Counted from the first letter of the stretch, positions 26,900-35,991 are shown. The stretch is DNA of 47,282 nt from Salinisphaera orenii subsp. halophila YIM 95161 (GCF_003732545.1 NZ_AYKF01000074.1:1-47282), one strand, 5' to 3'. The notes: generated by a model from the sequence alone, not told the origin. Numbers and translations are program-made.

Positions 26900-28102
26900 C
26901 TAGAAGACCTCGAACAGGCCGGCGGCGCCGATGCCGCCGCCCACGCACATGGTCACCACCACGTACTTCGCGCCCCGGCGCTTGCCCTCGATCAGGGCAT
27001 GGCCGGTCATGCGGGCGCCCGACATGCCGTAGGGATGGCCGATGGCGATCGAGCCGCCGTCGACGTTGTATAGGTCCGGATCGATGCCGAGGAAATCGCG
27101 GCAGTACAGGCACTGGCTGGCAAACGCTTCGTTGAGCTCCCAGAGGCCGATGTCGTCGACCTTGAGACCGTAGCGCTCGAGCAGCTTGGGCACGGCATAG
27201 ATCGGGCCGATGCCCATCTCGTCCGGGTCGCAGCCAGCCACGGCCATGCCGACATAGGCGCCCAGCGGCTCCAGGCCGCGGCGTTCGGCCTCGGCGGCCT
27301 CCATGAGCACGCTGGCCGACGCGCCGTCGGACAGCTGCGAGGCGTTGCCGGCGGTGATGAAGCGGCCCTCGGCGACCTCCATGCCGTCCTTGAACACCGG
27401 CTTGAGCTGCTGCAGGCCCTCCAGCGTCGTGCTCGGGCGATTGCCCTCGTCCTTGTCGAGGGTGACCTCCTCGTCATGGACCTCGCCGGTCTCCTTGTCC
27501 ATGACCTTCTTGATCGTGGTCAGGGGCACGATCTCGTCGTCGAAGCGGCCGGCCTCCTGCGCTGCGGCGGTACGCATCTGCGACTGATAGGCGTACTCGT
27601 CCTGGGCGTCGCGCGACACGTTGTAGCGGTCCGCCACGACCTCGGCGGTCTCCAGCATCGACATGTAGATGTCCGGACGGTGGTCGACCAGCCACGGGTC
27701 GCGGGCCCGGTGCCGGTTGTAGTGCTCGTTCTGGACCAGGGAGATCGACTCCAGGCCGCCGCCGACGATGACATCCATGCGGTCGTTGACGATCTGCTTG
27801 GCGGCGGTGGCGATGCCCATCAGGCCGGAGGCGCACTGGCGGTCGATGGTCATCCCCGGCACGGACGTCGGCAGGCCGGCGCGCAGCGCGCACTGGCGGG
27901 CGACGTTCTGGCCGGTGGCGCCCTGCTGCAGGGCGGCGCCCATGATCACGTCGTCGATGTTCTCGCCCTCCAGCTTCGCGCGCTTGAGCGCGTGCTCGAT
28001 GGCGTGGCCGCCGAGAGCCTGGGCCTGGGTGTCGTTGAACGCGCCGCGATGGGCCTTGCCGATCGGGGTGCGGGCGGTGGAAACGATAACGGCTTGTCGC
28101 AT
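26900..28102 (-). CDS. Thiolase (acetyl-CoA C-acyltransferase)
   Basis: 400 aa from the ATG at 28102; an ATG 12 bases upstream contains the ribosome site AGGAG and is unlikely to be used. Catalytic residues are present: nucleophile Cys90 in DRQCASG, His356 in GHPYGMSG and Cys386 in CVGGGIG. It cleaves 3-ketoacyl-CoA with CoA or condenses acetyl-CoA. It is the only thiolase in the window, so it is the likely last step for the beta-oxidation genes here, although it is not next to the hydratase/dehydrogenase fusion at 40664. Confidence 0.95.
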   Translation of the reverse strand: MRQAVIVSTARTPIGKAHRGAFNDTQAQALGGHAIEHALKRAKLEGENIDDVIMGAALQQGATGQNVARQCALRAGLPTSVPGMTIDRQCASGLMGIATAAKQIVNDRMDVIVGGGLESISLVQNEHYNRHRARDPWLVDHRPDIYMSMLETAEVVADRYNVSRDAQDEYAYQSQMRTAAAQEAGRFDDEIVPLTTIKKVMDKETGEVHDEEVTLDKDEGNRPSTTLEGLQQLKPVFKDGMEVAEGRFITAGNASQLSDGASASVLMEAAEAERRGLEPLGAYVGMAVAGCDPDEMGIGPIYAVPKLLERYGLKVDDIGLWELNEAFASQCLYCRDFLGIDPDLYNVDGGSIAIGHPYGMSGARMTGHALIEGKRRGAKYVVVTMCVGGGIGAAGLFEVF

Positions 28103-28330
28103 GGGACTCCTCATTGATGCATCGGAAGCGACGGCACGAGCGCGGTGTCGATGCCGCCGGTGGGCGGGTTCGGGTGGTTTCGGGGCCGCAGCCGGCTGGC
28201 GTCGCGACGACCCGCGGCCGGGTCTCGGTCATCGTGCCACGCGCCGGCGCGCAATCGGGCGCGCAACGATCGGCGCCGGGCGTATCGTGGCCGGCCGCGA
28301 GCCCGGCCGATCGGTCGGAGGCTGGGCAAT

Positions 28331-29431
28331 TCAGTATCCGCGGGCGCGGGCGAAGGCATCGGTGCAGTAGCGGTAATCGCCGAGCGCATGGCCGGCGGCG
28401 CGCGCCCGCTTCATGAACAGGCCGATGTCGAACTCGTCGGTCATGCCCATGCCACCGTGCATCTGAACGCCCTCGGCCGCGGTCAGGCGGGCCACGGCGG
28501 CGGCCTTGGCCTTGGCGGCCGGGACTAGCGCATCGGCGCCCGGCTCGTCGCGGTCGCAGGCCTCGAGCGCCCGGAACGCAAGCGCCTCGGCCATCTCGAT
28601 CTCCACGCTCAGGTGGGCGGCGCGATGCTGCAGGGCCTGGAAACTGCCGATGGCGCGCCCGAACTGGCGGCGTTCGTGCAGATAGCCGAGTGTGCGTGCG
28701 AACACCTCGCGGGCGATGCCGACCAGTTCGGCGGCGAGCACCGCGCGGCCGGCGCGCAGGCTGGCGTCGAGGGCGGGCCGACCCGCGCCGAGCGGCTGCG
28801 CCGGCGTGTGCTCGAGCGTGATGCGGGCGCAGCTGCGGCTGTCGAGCAGCTGCGTCGACTCGATCGTCAGGCCCGCGGCTCCGGCCTCGACCGCGAACAG
28901 GCGCGGCCCGTCGCCGTCGTGGGCGGACACGAGCAGCAGATCGGCCTGGGCGGCGTCGTTGACCAGCGTCTTCTCGCCCTGCAGATGCCAGCCGTCGTCG
29001 CCGCCGGCCTCGGCCCGGGTGGCGAGGTCATGCGGGCGGTGATGGCGGCCCTCGTCACAGGCCAGCGTGGCGATGGCGCTGGCGTCGGCGATGCCGGGCA
29101 GCCAGCGTGCCCGGAGGTCGTCGTCGTCGGCCGCGCCCAGCGCGGTGGCCGCGAGCACGGCGCTGGAGACATAGGGCGTCATCGCCAGCCGACGCCCGGC
29201 CTCGCGGGCCACGAGGCCCGCGCCGACCAGGCCGAAGTCCATGCCGCCGTGGGCCTCGGGCACGAGAATGCCGGTCAGGCCGGCTTCGCCCATGGCCTGC
29301 CACAGCGTCTGGTCGTAGCCGCTGTCGATGCGGCCGTCGCGGATCGCGCGGACGGTGTCCGGGTCGGCCTTGTCGGTGAACAGGCGCGCGGCCAGATCCG
29401 CGAGCATGCGTTGGTCGTCGTTGAGCAGCAT
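28331..29431 (-). CDS. Acyl-CoA dehydrogenase, small-subunit type
   Basis: 366 aa flavoprotein of the ACAD fold. The N-terminus DDQRMLADLAARLF and the C-terminal HERRQFGRAIGSFQALQHRAAHL and QMHGGMGMTDE are clear. The central FAD and substrate loop is poorly conserved, as in the second subunit of alpha2beta2 dehydrogenases such as PimD or the mycobacterial FadE28/29 type. The gene upstream on the same strand (29606) is the matching large-subunit type, so the two probably form one heteromeric enzyme. The gap between them is about 170 bases, larger than usual. Confidence 0.88.
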   Translation of the reverse strand: MLLNDDQRMLADLAARLFTDKADPDTVRAIRDGRIDSGYDQTLWQAMGEAGLTGILVPEAHGGMDFGLVGAGLVAREAGRRLAMTPYVSSAVLAATALGAADDDDLRARWLPGIADASAIATLACDEGRHHRPHDLATRAEAGGDDGWHLQGEKTLVNDAAQADLLLVSAHDGDGPRLFAVEAGAAGLTIESTQLLDSRSCARITLEHTPAQPLGAGRPALDASLRAGRAVLAAELVGIAREVFARTLGYLHERRQFGRAIGSFQALQHRAAHLSVEIEMAEALAFRALEACDRDEPGADALVPAAKAKAAAVARLTAAEGVQMHGGMGMTDEFDIGLFMKRARAAGHALGDYRYCTDAFARARGY

Positions 29432-29605
29432 GGTGGGTGTCTCCAGGGCCCGGTCAGTTGTCGTGTGGCCGCGGCGGGGCGGGGCTCGCGGCGCCGGTGC
29501 GGCGGGGCGTGGGTGATCGACGCGCCGGTCGGCGTCGTCGTGCCTGCCTGCCGGGCCGACTCGCGGCGGTTCGCTCGCGCGGTGTCGATGGCATCGCGAG
29601 TTGCA

Positions 29606-30793
29606 CTAGCCGCGCGGCAGTTCGAGTACGTGGGCGGCCACGATGTCGAGCATGATCTCCGAGGTGCCGCCCTCGATCGAGTTGCCCTTCGAGCGCAGCC
29701 ACTCGCGGGCGTACTGGCCGCCGTGGGTGCGTTCGCCTTCCCACTCGAGCGCTTCCGCGCCCATGACGTCCATCATCAGGTCGTAGCGGCGCTTGTTCAG
29801 TTCGGTGCCGTAGTACTTGAGCATGGCCGAGCGCGCGCCGACGCCCTGGCCGGCCTCGGCCCGGGCGCGCACGTCGTCGACCAGGGCGCGAAAGGCCATG
29901 GCGTCGATCTCCAGGCCGGCGATGTCGTGGCGCAGTGATGGGGCGTCGATGCGGCCCTCGGCGTCGGCGCCGATCGCGGCCAGCGCCATCGTGCCGAGAT
30001 CGCGCCCCTTGAGCAGCCCCGGCGGTTCGCCGCCGATGTTCTCGCGCTCGTGGGTGAGCAGATACTTGGCTATCGTCCAGCCCTGATTGAGTTCGCCGAC
30101 CAGGTTCTCGCGCGGGACCGACACATCGTCGAAGAACGTCTCGCAGAAGGGGGACTCGCCGGAGATCAGCTGGATCGGGCGGGTGGATACGCCCTCGCTT
30201 TCCATATCCAGCAGCAGGAAGGAGATGCCGGCCTGCTTGCGGGCGTCCGGATCGGTGCGCACCAGGCAGAACATGCAGTCGGCGCGGTCGGCGTAGGAGG
30301 TCCAGATCTTGCGGCCGTTGACCACGAAATCATCATCATGGGCTTCGGCGCGGGTCTGCAGGCTGGCCAGATCGGAGCCGGCGCCCGGTTCGGAATAGCC
30401 CTGGCACCAGCGGATCTCGCCGCGGGCGATCGCGGGCAGGTGGCGGCGTTTCTGGGCTTCGGAGCCGAACTTGAGCAGGGCGGGGCCGAGCATCCAGAAG
30501 CCGAAGTTGCTGACCGGTGTGCGCGCACCGATGCGGGCCATCTCCTCGCGGAGAACCGCGTGTGCCTCGGGCGAGAGGCCGGCGCCGCCGTATTCGACCG
30601 GCCATTCGGGCGCGGTCCAGCCCTTCGCGGCCATGCGCTCCAGCCAGAGGCGCTGGGCCTCGGAGGCGAAGACCCAGCGCCGGCCGCCCCAGACGTGATC
30701 GTCGGCCGACCGGACCGGTTCGCGCATGGCATCCGGACAGTTGGCGGCCAGCCAGTCGCGCACGTCCATGCGCCAGGCCTCGAGCTCGGCCAT
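29606..30793 (-). CDS. Acyl-CoA dehydrogenase, large-subunit type
   Basis: 395 aa from the ATG at 30793, which has a strong GGAGGAG site. An ATG at 30808 adds five residues but lacks a ribosome site and touches an operator-like palindrome. Family segments: WPVEYGGAGLSPEAHAV, the FAD-binding WCQGYSEPGAGSDLASL, FVVNGRKIWTSYAD, and the C-terminal GNSIEGGTSEIMLDIVA. It probably pairs with the small-subunit gene at 28331. The control region upstream holds a 23-bp perfect palindrome. Confidence 0.93.
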   Translation of the reverse strand: MAELEAWRMDVRDWLAANCPDAMREPVRSADDHVWGGRRWVFASEAQRLWLERMAAKGWTAPEWPVEYGGAGLSPEAHAVLREEMARIGARTPVSNFGFWMLGPALLKFGSEAQKRRHLPAIARGEIRWCQGYSEPGAGSDLASLQTRAEAHDDDFVVNGRKIWTSYADRADCMFCLVRTDPDARKQAGISFLLLDMESEGVSTRPIQLISGESPFCETFFDDVSVPRENLVGELNQGWTIAKYLLTHERENIGGEPPGLLKGRDLGTMALAAIGADAEGRIDAPSLRHDIAGLEIDAMAFRALVDDVRARAEAGQGVGARSAMLKYYGTELNKRRYDLMMDVMGAEALEWEGERTHGGQYAREWLRSKGNSIEGGTSEIMLDIVAAHVLELPRG

Positions 30794-30807
30794 GGTCTCC
30801 TCCGTCA

Positions 30808-30830
30808 TTTTTGAAATAGTATTTCAAAAA
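30808..30830. promoter_or_regulatory. 23-bp perfect palindrome, operator site 3
   Basis: Arms TTTTTGAAATA and TATTTCAAAAA around a single central G. Its core TGAAATAGTATTTCA belongs to the recurring TGAAAC family. It lies 15 bases upstream of the acyl-CoA dehydrogenase ATG at 30793, a position where a bound repressor would block transcription initiation or elongation. Confidence 0.7.
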
Positions 30831-30967
30831 GTATGTTTAATCGCGTCTGCGCGCGTCAAGAAGGTGGCGGTCGCGCACCGGATCCGGTCGTCTCGTGATC
30901 GTTGCGGCGCCGCGCCCGACACGACCGCCAAGCAGTCGGCCCGCGACGCAGGGCGACTGATTTGGGT

Positions 30968-30978
30968 GTACTGTATAC
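30968..30978. promoter_or_regulatory. GTACTGTATAC element, copy 2
   Basis: Shares the ACTGTATAC core with 17464-17476 and, inverted, with 34505-34520. It directly abuts a CCGAATA/TATTCGG inverted repeat. Confidence 0.5.
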
Positions 30979-31168
30979 CGAATAGTATTTTATTCGGCTC
31001 CGCAGGGGCGCGCGTCGATCATGGCGACTCGTCGGGAAGACGCCAAGCGGTCGCCTTGATCGTCGAACACCGCCGTGCCGCGGCGATTGCGAATGTTCGC
31101 TCGAGGGTGCGACCACTTGCGGGCTCGGCCGCCGGAGCGGCGCAGCTGAATACGCATCAAGGAATACG

Positions 31169-31185
31169 ATTCTGCAAAGCAGAAT
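31169..31185. promoter_or_regulatory. Palindrome ATTCTGC-AAA-GCAGAAT upstream of iclR
   Basis: Perfect 7-bp arms with a 3-base centre, about 250 bases upstream of the IclR start. The size and symmetry suit a dimeric regulator. Autoregulation by the IclR protein is a reasonable guess. I found no second copy in the window. Confidence 0.5.
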
Positions 31186-31212
31186 TTCAGTGCAGATAAC
31201 AACAGAAATAAC

Positions 31213-31227
31213 CGAAACGCCGTTTTG
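31213..31227. promoter_or_regulatory. Operator-like site 4 (CGAAACGCCGTTTTG)
   Basis: Imperfect member of the GAAAC-N3-GTTT family, about 205 bases upstream of the iclR start. Confidence 0.4.
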
Positions 31228-31432
31228 TTTTTCTGACAGTATTAAGACTACAAAATCAGAAACGTGGGCCGCGGCCGCGGCGATGTCCGAGCGCCGGAGC
31301 CGACGAACACGATCGACGACCGCTGGCGAGTGGCTCGATTTGTACGTAGTGTTCCGCCAGGCAACAGGCGGCGGCTCGTCGAGTCCGCCACGGCGTAGCC
31401 GTTCGGCGGCGCCGAGTGCAGGAGTGGGGTGA

Positions 31433-32275
31433 ATGCAGCGAAGCAATCCGGATGCGGCCCAGGCCGAAGACAACAAGAAGAACCACAACTACGTCACCGC
31501 GCTGGCGCGGGGCCTGGAACTGCTGCGCTGTTTCGGCGACGCGGACGAATATCTGGGCAACGCGGAGCTTGCCAAGCGCACGCACATACCGCGGCCGACG
31601 GTCTCGCGCCTCACGGCCACGCTCATGCAGCTCGGCTATCTGGTCTACATGCCGCACATCGAGCGCTATCGCCTGGGCCCGCGGGTGCTCGATCTGGGCT
31701 ACCGCTATCTGGCCAGCGAGGGCGTCGGCACGATCGCCCGGCCGCTGATGCAGGAGCTCGCCGATGCGACCGACTGCTTCATCGCCATCGGCGTCGCCGA
31801 AGGCATCCAGATGACCTACACCCAGACCTGCCAGGGGCCGGGGCCGCTGATCCTGCGCATGAGCACGGGCTCGCGCGTGCCGATCGCGCACACCTCGATC
31901 GGCCGGGCCTTTCTCGCTGCCCTGACGCCGGAGCAGCGCGAGCCCTATTACGCGCTGATCCGCGCCGAGGAGCCGGCCGAATGGCCGCGGATCGAGCGCG
32001 GTCTGGAGCGCACCTTCGCCGACTACGAGCGCGACGGTTTCTGTATCACCGAGGGCGAATGGAGCCGGGAGGTCAGCGGCGTGGGCGTGCCGCTGGTGCT
32101 CGAGAACGGCTATCGCGTGGTCTCGTTCGGCTGCAGCGGCTCCGCCCTGCGCCTGACCCAGCGCGTGATGAGTGAAAACCTCGGCCCGCGGCTGCGCGAC
32201 ATGGTCGGACAGGTTCGACAGCTGGTCGATGGCGCCGATGGCGCCGCCAATCGCGACCTGACGACGCGGGCGTAA
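31433..32275 (+). CDS. IclR-family transcriptional regulator
   Basis: 280 aa. The winged helix-turn-helix is at about 20-82 (VTALARGLELLRCF, then NAELAKRTHIPRPTVSRLTATL), followed by the IclR effector domain with the usual IAHTSIGRAFLAAL segment. IclR regulators bind small organic acids and control catabolic operons. It heads a short plus-strand unit with a thioesterase and faces the acyl-CoA dehydrogenase pair across a dyad-rich region. It is a candidate reader of the palindromes seen around this cluster: the IclR member KdgR uses a GAAA-N6-TTTC box, close to but one base longer than the element here. Confidence 0.93.
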   Translation: MQRSNPDAAQAEDNKKNHNYVTALARGLELLRCFGDADEYLGNAELAKRTHIPRPTVSRLTATLMQLGYLVYMPHIERYRLGPRVLDLGYRYLASEGVGTIARPLMQELADATDCFIAIGVAEGIQMTYTQTCQGPGPLILRMSTGSRVPIAHTSIGRAFLAALTPEQREPYYALIRAEEPAEWPRIERGLERTFADYERDGFCITEGEWSREVSGVGVPLVLENGYRVVSFGCSGSALRLTQRVMSENLGPRLRDMVGQVRQLVDGADGAANRDLTTRA

Positions 32276-32304
32276 CCGTTTCCATTTCCACGACCGACAC
32301 TGCC

Positions 32305-32763
32305 ATGACCGACACCGCCGCCGCCTTCTCCCTGGACCACGCCACCGCGCGCTATGACCGCGGTTTCGCGCTCGAGCTCGGCTTCGAATTTCTCGAATGG
32401 ACGCCGGAACGGGCCGTGCTGGGCATGCAGGTGCAGGACAAGCATCTCAACCTGTCCGGCGTAATCCACGGCGGCATTCTCGCTTCGCTGCTCGATATCG
32501 CCGGTTCGGCGGCCGGTAGCTACTGTCCCTATCCGGGTCGTATTCGCAAGGTCATCACCCTGTCGATGACCACGACCTATACCGCCCAGGGCGGGCTCGG
32601 CTACATTCGTGCGATCGCGCGGCGGCGTGCTGGCGGCCGGCGCATCTTCAACGCGAGCGTCGACATCGTCGCGGCCGATGAGCGGCTGCTGGCGATGGGC
32701 GAGGGCACGTTCCGGCTGCGCTCGGGCAGCGAGGACAGCCGCGGCGTGCCCGTCGAGGACTGA
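32305..32763 (+). CDS. PaaI-like hot-dog acyl-CoA thioesterase
   Basis: 152 aa single hot-dog domain. The family motif GVIHGGILASLLDIAGSAAG lies at about 52-71, with the catalytic aspartate in LLD. It hydrolyses acyl- or aryl-CoA esters and could free CoA when intermediates accumulate. The ribosome site is weak, and the gene starts 29 bases after the iclR stop, so it is probably co-transcribed with iclR. It converges with the MaoC gene on the other strand. Confidence 0.9.
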   Translation: MTDTAAAFSLDHATARYDRGFALELGFEFLEWTPERAVLGMQVQDKHLNLSGVIHGGILASLLDIAGSAAGSYCPYPGRIRKVITLSMTTTYTAQGGLGYIRAIARRRAGGRRIFNASVDIVAADERLLAMGEGTFRLRSGSEDSRGVPVED

Positions 32764-32801
32764 ACGGCGCGGTCACGCGCGCGACCGGCGTCACGGCGCG
32801 A

Positions 32802-33296
32802 TCAGGCGGGCGGGCGTCGGCGCAGCAGATAGCGCTGACGGCCGTCGAGTACGCGTACGCCGTCGCGGTTGTGCACCATAGTGGTCATGACGAGCACGCC
32901 GGTTCGGCGCTGTGGCACGAGCTCGGCCACGGTTAGCGCCGGATACAGCGTATCGCCGGGATAAACCGGCGCCAGAAAGCGCGACGACTGCTCCAGAAAG
33001 GCGACCAGCGCCTCGCCGACCTCGGCTGGGAAGGCGCCCGCGCCGGCCGCGGTGAAGCACAGGACCTGCAATCCGTGCGCGAGCAGGTCGGGGTGACCGT
33101 GGGCCCGGCAGAACGGCCGATCGTAGTGGATCGGGTGATTGTCACCCGACAGCGTCTGGAAGGCGGCGAAATGGGCCTCGGTGACGGTCCGGCCCGGCAG
33201 CGGATAGCGCTCGCCGATCCGGAAATCCTCGAACCAGCGCTGCGGCGTGGTGTCGTGGCCGGCGGGGTCGAAGTCCGGATCGGGCGAGCGGGTCAT
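32802..33296 (-). CDS. MaoC-domain hydratase-like protein
   Basis: 164 aa hot-dog protein. The (R)-hydratase motif is well preserved: SGDNHPIHYD with Asp52 and His57, then LLAHGLQVLCF. It probably hydrates a 2-enoyl-CoA, perhaps a branched or dicarboxylic one. The start lies just 13 bases downstream of the TAXI receptor stop on the same strand, so the two form a short operon read away from the acyl-CoA dehydrogenase gene at 34734. Confidence 0.88.
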   Translation of the reverse strand: MTRSPDPDFDPAGHDTTPQRWFEDFRIGERYPLPGRTVTEAHFAAFQTLSGDNHPIHYDRPFCRAHGHPDLLAHGLQVLCFTAAGAGAFPAEVGEALVAFLEQSSRFLAPVYPGDTLYPALTVAELVPQRRTGVLVMTTMVHNRDGVRVLDGRQRYLLRRRPPA

Positions 33297-33309
33297 GGGC
33301 GGCTACCGC

Positions 33310-34440
33310 TCAAAGGGACTCGATGGCCGCGGCGCGACGCTCGGCCCAGGCCTCGGCGAACGCTTCTTCGGAGGCGTCGGGATTGGCCTCGACGGTCTCT
33401 TTCCAGGCCGACCGCAGCGCGTCAAGTCGCTTGAGCCGCTTGTCGTTCCAGGCCTGATCCTCGTCGGTCCAGATGCCCTTCTCCTTGAGATAGCGGATCG
33501 CGCCGGAGTGGAAGGGCGCGCCCATCGGCGCGTGGCCGGCCTCTTCGAGGTCCCAGCGCGGCATGGCGGCGCTGACGTTGCTGTAGATGTCGAAGGTCTC
33601 GTCCAGCGCCTTGATGATCTCGTAGACCCGCGCCTCGCTGGTGTCGGCCCGCACCACGATCTGCGGGTACCGATAGCCCATGAGTTCGACCGGATCGTCC
33701 TCGGACACGCCCGCGCCGACGGTCTCGGTATAGGGGCTGGCGTAGGGGGCCATCCGGGTCACCCGGGCCCAGGCCTCTTTGTCGGCGGCCGGCATCTCGG
33801 GCCAGTGGATGCCGCGCGGCGATTCCGCCAGCTCGTACATCAGGCTCGGGGTCGTCAGCGTGCAGGTGGCGTCCGCCTTGTCCTGCTTGAGCGCGCTCAT
33901 GGCGGCGGTGTAGGTCGGGAACATGCGCAGGTCGACGTCGTCGCGGGTGAGGCCGGCGAAGGCGAGCACCGCATCGCACTTGACGTTGACCGACGGATTG
34001 CCGGCGACGTAGGCGAGCCGCTTGCCGCGGACGTCGCCGATGGTCTCGATGTCGGCATCGGCCGCGGTCGGCATGCCGAAGGCCGCGGCCTTGCCCGCGA
34101 TCACGCGCAGATCCTGCGGGCCCCAGTCGCGATCGGCGAAGTCGACGATGCCCTCGGTCGCGAAGAAGGTGCCAGAGGACAGAAAGCCCAAGTCGGCGCG
34201 CTCGTTGACCACCGGCCGCAACCGGCCGATCGCGGTGCTCGACGGCTGGATCCGGATGCGCGTGCCGTAGGCCTTGCCGAAGGCATCCGCCACGGCCGAG
34301 GCGTTGGCATAGCCCGCGGAGCCGACGTTGTAGGCCGTCCAGATCATCGTCGAGGGCAGCGTGTCGTCGTCTGCAGCATGGCTGGCGAACGCGCACGTCG
34401 CCAATGCGGCCGCGATGAGCGGCCGGGAAAATACCCGCAT
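33310..34440 (-). CDS. TAXI-family TRAP transporter solute-binding protein
   Basis: 376 aa from the second of two adjacent ATG codons (34443 and 34440), which sits 6 bases after GGAGGAGG. A signal peptide runs to about residue 22 (cleavage after SHA). The mature protein shows the TAXI pattern: IWTAYNVGSAGYANASAVADAF, then DLGFLSSGTFFATEG and RGKRLAYVAGNPSVN. TAXI proteins capture organic acids or amino acids for a TRAP permease, but no TRAP membrane gene is nearby. It is therefore an orphan receptor, or its permease is elsewhere. Confidence 0.92.
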   Translation of the reverse strand: MRVFSRPLIAAALATCAFASHAADDDTLPSTMIWTAYNVGSAGYANASAVADAFGKAYGTRIRIQPSSTAIGRLRPVVNERADLGFLSSGTFFATEGIVDFADRDWGPQDLRVIAGKAAAFGMPTAADADIETIGDVRGKRLAYVAGNPSVNVKCDAVLAFAGLTRDDVDLRMFPTYTAAMSALKQDKADATCTLTTPSLMYELAESPRGIHWPEMPAADKEAWARVTRMAPYASPYTETVGAGVSEDDPVELMGYRYPQIVVRADTSEARVYEIIKALDETFDIYSNVSAAMPRWDLEEAGHAPMGAPFHSGAIRYLKEKGIWTDEDQAWNDKRLKRLDALRSAWKETVEANPDASEEAFAEAWAERRAAAIESL

Positions 34441-34507
34441 CATGAACCTCCTCCGGTTCGCTTGGATCGTTCTGGAAATCGGATGCTCTGTCGGCATCTC
34501 GTTCGTG

Positions 34508-34517
34508 CTGTATACAG
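34508..34517. promoter_or_regulatory. CTGTATACAG palindrome, copy 3 of the GTATAC element
   Basis: A perfect 10-bp palindrome within the near-palindrome GTGCTGTATACAGTAC (34505-34520), between the divergent TAXI receptor and acyl-CoA dehydrogenase genes. It matches the ACTGTATAC cores at 17464 and 30968. Confidence 0.55.
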
Positions 34518-34604
34518 TACCCGGTAGGCGGTTGCAAGATACGGGCTGGGCGCACGGATCGGCCGGGCCTTTTTGGAGGCCTCGTGCTCTCGGCCGCGCC
34601 TTGA

Positions 34605-34619
34605 TGAAACTGCGTTTTA
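34605..34619. promoter_or_regulatory. Operator-like site 5 (TGAAACTGCGTTTTA)
   Basis: Member of the TGAAAC-N3-GTTT family, 115 bases upstream of the acyl-CoA dehydrogenase start at 34734, in the same intergenic region as a GTATAC element. Confidence 0.5.
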
Positions 34620-34733
34620 CAAAATTGACGACCGGGGGCGCCTGTGTCAGGTTGCCTGCCGACTACAACAACCGACCGGCCGCCGGAGGACTCCCGCGGC
34701 GGCCCGGCATGCGTTCTGCACAGGAGATTGCCC

Positions 34734-35951
34734 ATGCTGCCGCTATCCGAGCGCGCCGAAGCGCTGCGTTCCCAGTTGCTCGCGTTCATGGACGCGCACG
34801 TCTATCCCGCCGAGGCGGTCCACGCGCGTCAGCAGGCGGAGGCGACGGATCGTTGGACGCCGCCGCCGATCCTCGACGAGCTCAAGGCCAAGGCGCGCGC
34901 GGAAGGGCTCTGGAATCTGTTCCTGCCGGAAAGCGAGTACGGCGCCGGGCTGTCGAACTACGACTACGCCCATCTCTGCGAGATCATGGGCCGCAGCCCG
35001 ATCGCGCCCATCGTGTTCAACTGCAGCGCGCCGGACACCGGCAACATGGAGGTCCTGGCGCGCTACGGCAGCGAGGCCCAGCAGCGCCAGTGGCTCACGC
35101 CGCTGCTCGAGGGCGAGATCCGGTCCTGTTTCTCCATGACCGAGCCGGACGTGGCTTCCTCGGATGCGACCAACATCCGGACCGAGATCCGGCGCGACGG
35201 CGACGATTACGTCATCAACGGCCGCAAGTGGTGGTCCTCGGGCGCGATGGCCAGCAACTGCAAGATCGCCATCGTCATGGGCAAGACCGATCCGTCGGCG
35301 GCCAAGCATCAGCAGCAGTCGATGATCCTGGTGCCGCTGGACACGCCGGGCGTGAATATCGAGCGGCCCCTGCACGTGTTCGGCTACGACCACGCGCCCA
35401 AGGGCCACGCCGAGATCCACTACGACGACGTGCGCGTGCCCGCCGACAATCTCATTCTCGGCGAGGGCCGCGGTTTCGAGATCGCCCAGGGCCGGCTCGG
35501 GCCGGGACGCATTCACCACTGCATGCGCACCATCGGTGTCGCCGAGCGGGCGCTGGCGGCGATGTGCGCCCGCGTCGAGGAGCGCGTCAGCTTCGGCCGT
35601 CGTCTGGCCGAGTTCGACTCCATCCGCAAGGAGATCGCGCGCTCGCGGATCGAGATCGACCAGGCGCGGCTGATGACGCTCAACGCCGCGCAGATGATGG
35701 ACGAGGTCGGCAACAAGGCCGCCCGTCAGGAGATCGCCATGATCAAGGTGATCGCCCCGGAAATGGCGCTGCGCGTGCTCGACCGGGCCATCCAGGCGCA
35801 CGGGGCCATGGGCGTGTGCCAGGACAGTTTCCTGGCCTCGGCCTGGGCTAACGTGCGCACCCTGCGTCTGGCCGACGGCCCCGACGAGGTGCATCTGGAC
35901 ACCATCGCCAAGCTCGAGCTGCGTGCGCAGCAGAGCGCGGCCGCGCAGTGA
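34734..35951 (+). CDS. ACAD10/11-like acyl-CoA dehydrogenase (LvaC-like)
   Basis: 405 aa from the ATG at 34734 with AGGAG upstream; the frame continues 5' only as read-through. The type is recognised from [61 protein letters not shown] and the C-terminal [20 protein letters not shown], all typical of ACAD11-type proteins. In the levulinate pathway LvaC of this type converts a 4-phospho-acyl-CoA to an enoyl-CoA. The next genes are an SDR and an APH-type kinase, which match LvaD and LvaA. A role in 4-hydroxyacyl-CoA catabolism is therefore the leading guess, not ordinary chain dehydrogenation. Confidence 0.93.
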   Translation: MLPLSERAEALRSQLLAFMDAHVYPAEAVHARQQAEATDRWTPPPILDELKAKARAEGLWNLFLPESEYGAGLSNYDYAHLCEIMGRSPIAPIVFNCSAPDTGNMEVLARYGSEAQQRQWLTPLLEGEIRSCFSMTEPDVASSDATNIRTEIRRDGDDYVINGRKWWSSGAMASNCKIAIVMGKTDPSAAKHQQQSMILVPLDTPGVNIERPLHVFGYDHAPKGHAEIHYDDVRVPADNLILGEGRGFEIAQGRLGPGRIHHCMRTIGVAERALAAMCARVEERVSFGRRLAEFDSIRKEIARSRIEIDQARLMTLNAAQMMDEVGNKAARQEIAMIKVIAPEMALRVLDRAIQAHGAMGVCQDSFLASAWANVRTLRLADGPDEVHLDTIAKLELRAQQSAAAQ

Positions 35952-35991
35952 CGCACTGCCCGGCGGCCAGCTACAACAAGAGGAGTTCTCG

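Larger units (their letters stand above)
30794..31432. promoter_or_regulatory. AT-richer divergent regulatory region between acyl-CoA dehydrogenase and iclR
   Basis: About 640 bases without a gene, flanked by divergent genes. It contains a 23-bp palindrome (30808-30830), a GTACTGTATAC element (30968-30978), a CCGAATA/TATTCGG inverted repeat (30978-30997), an ATTCTGC-AAA-GCAGAAT palindrome (31169-31185), a CGAAACGCCGTTTTG site (31213-31227), and a TTTCTGA/TCAGAAA inverted repeat (31230-31262). The density of dyads is far above the rest of the window. No reading frame here looks coding. Confidence 0.65.
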
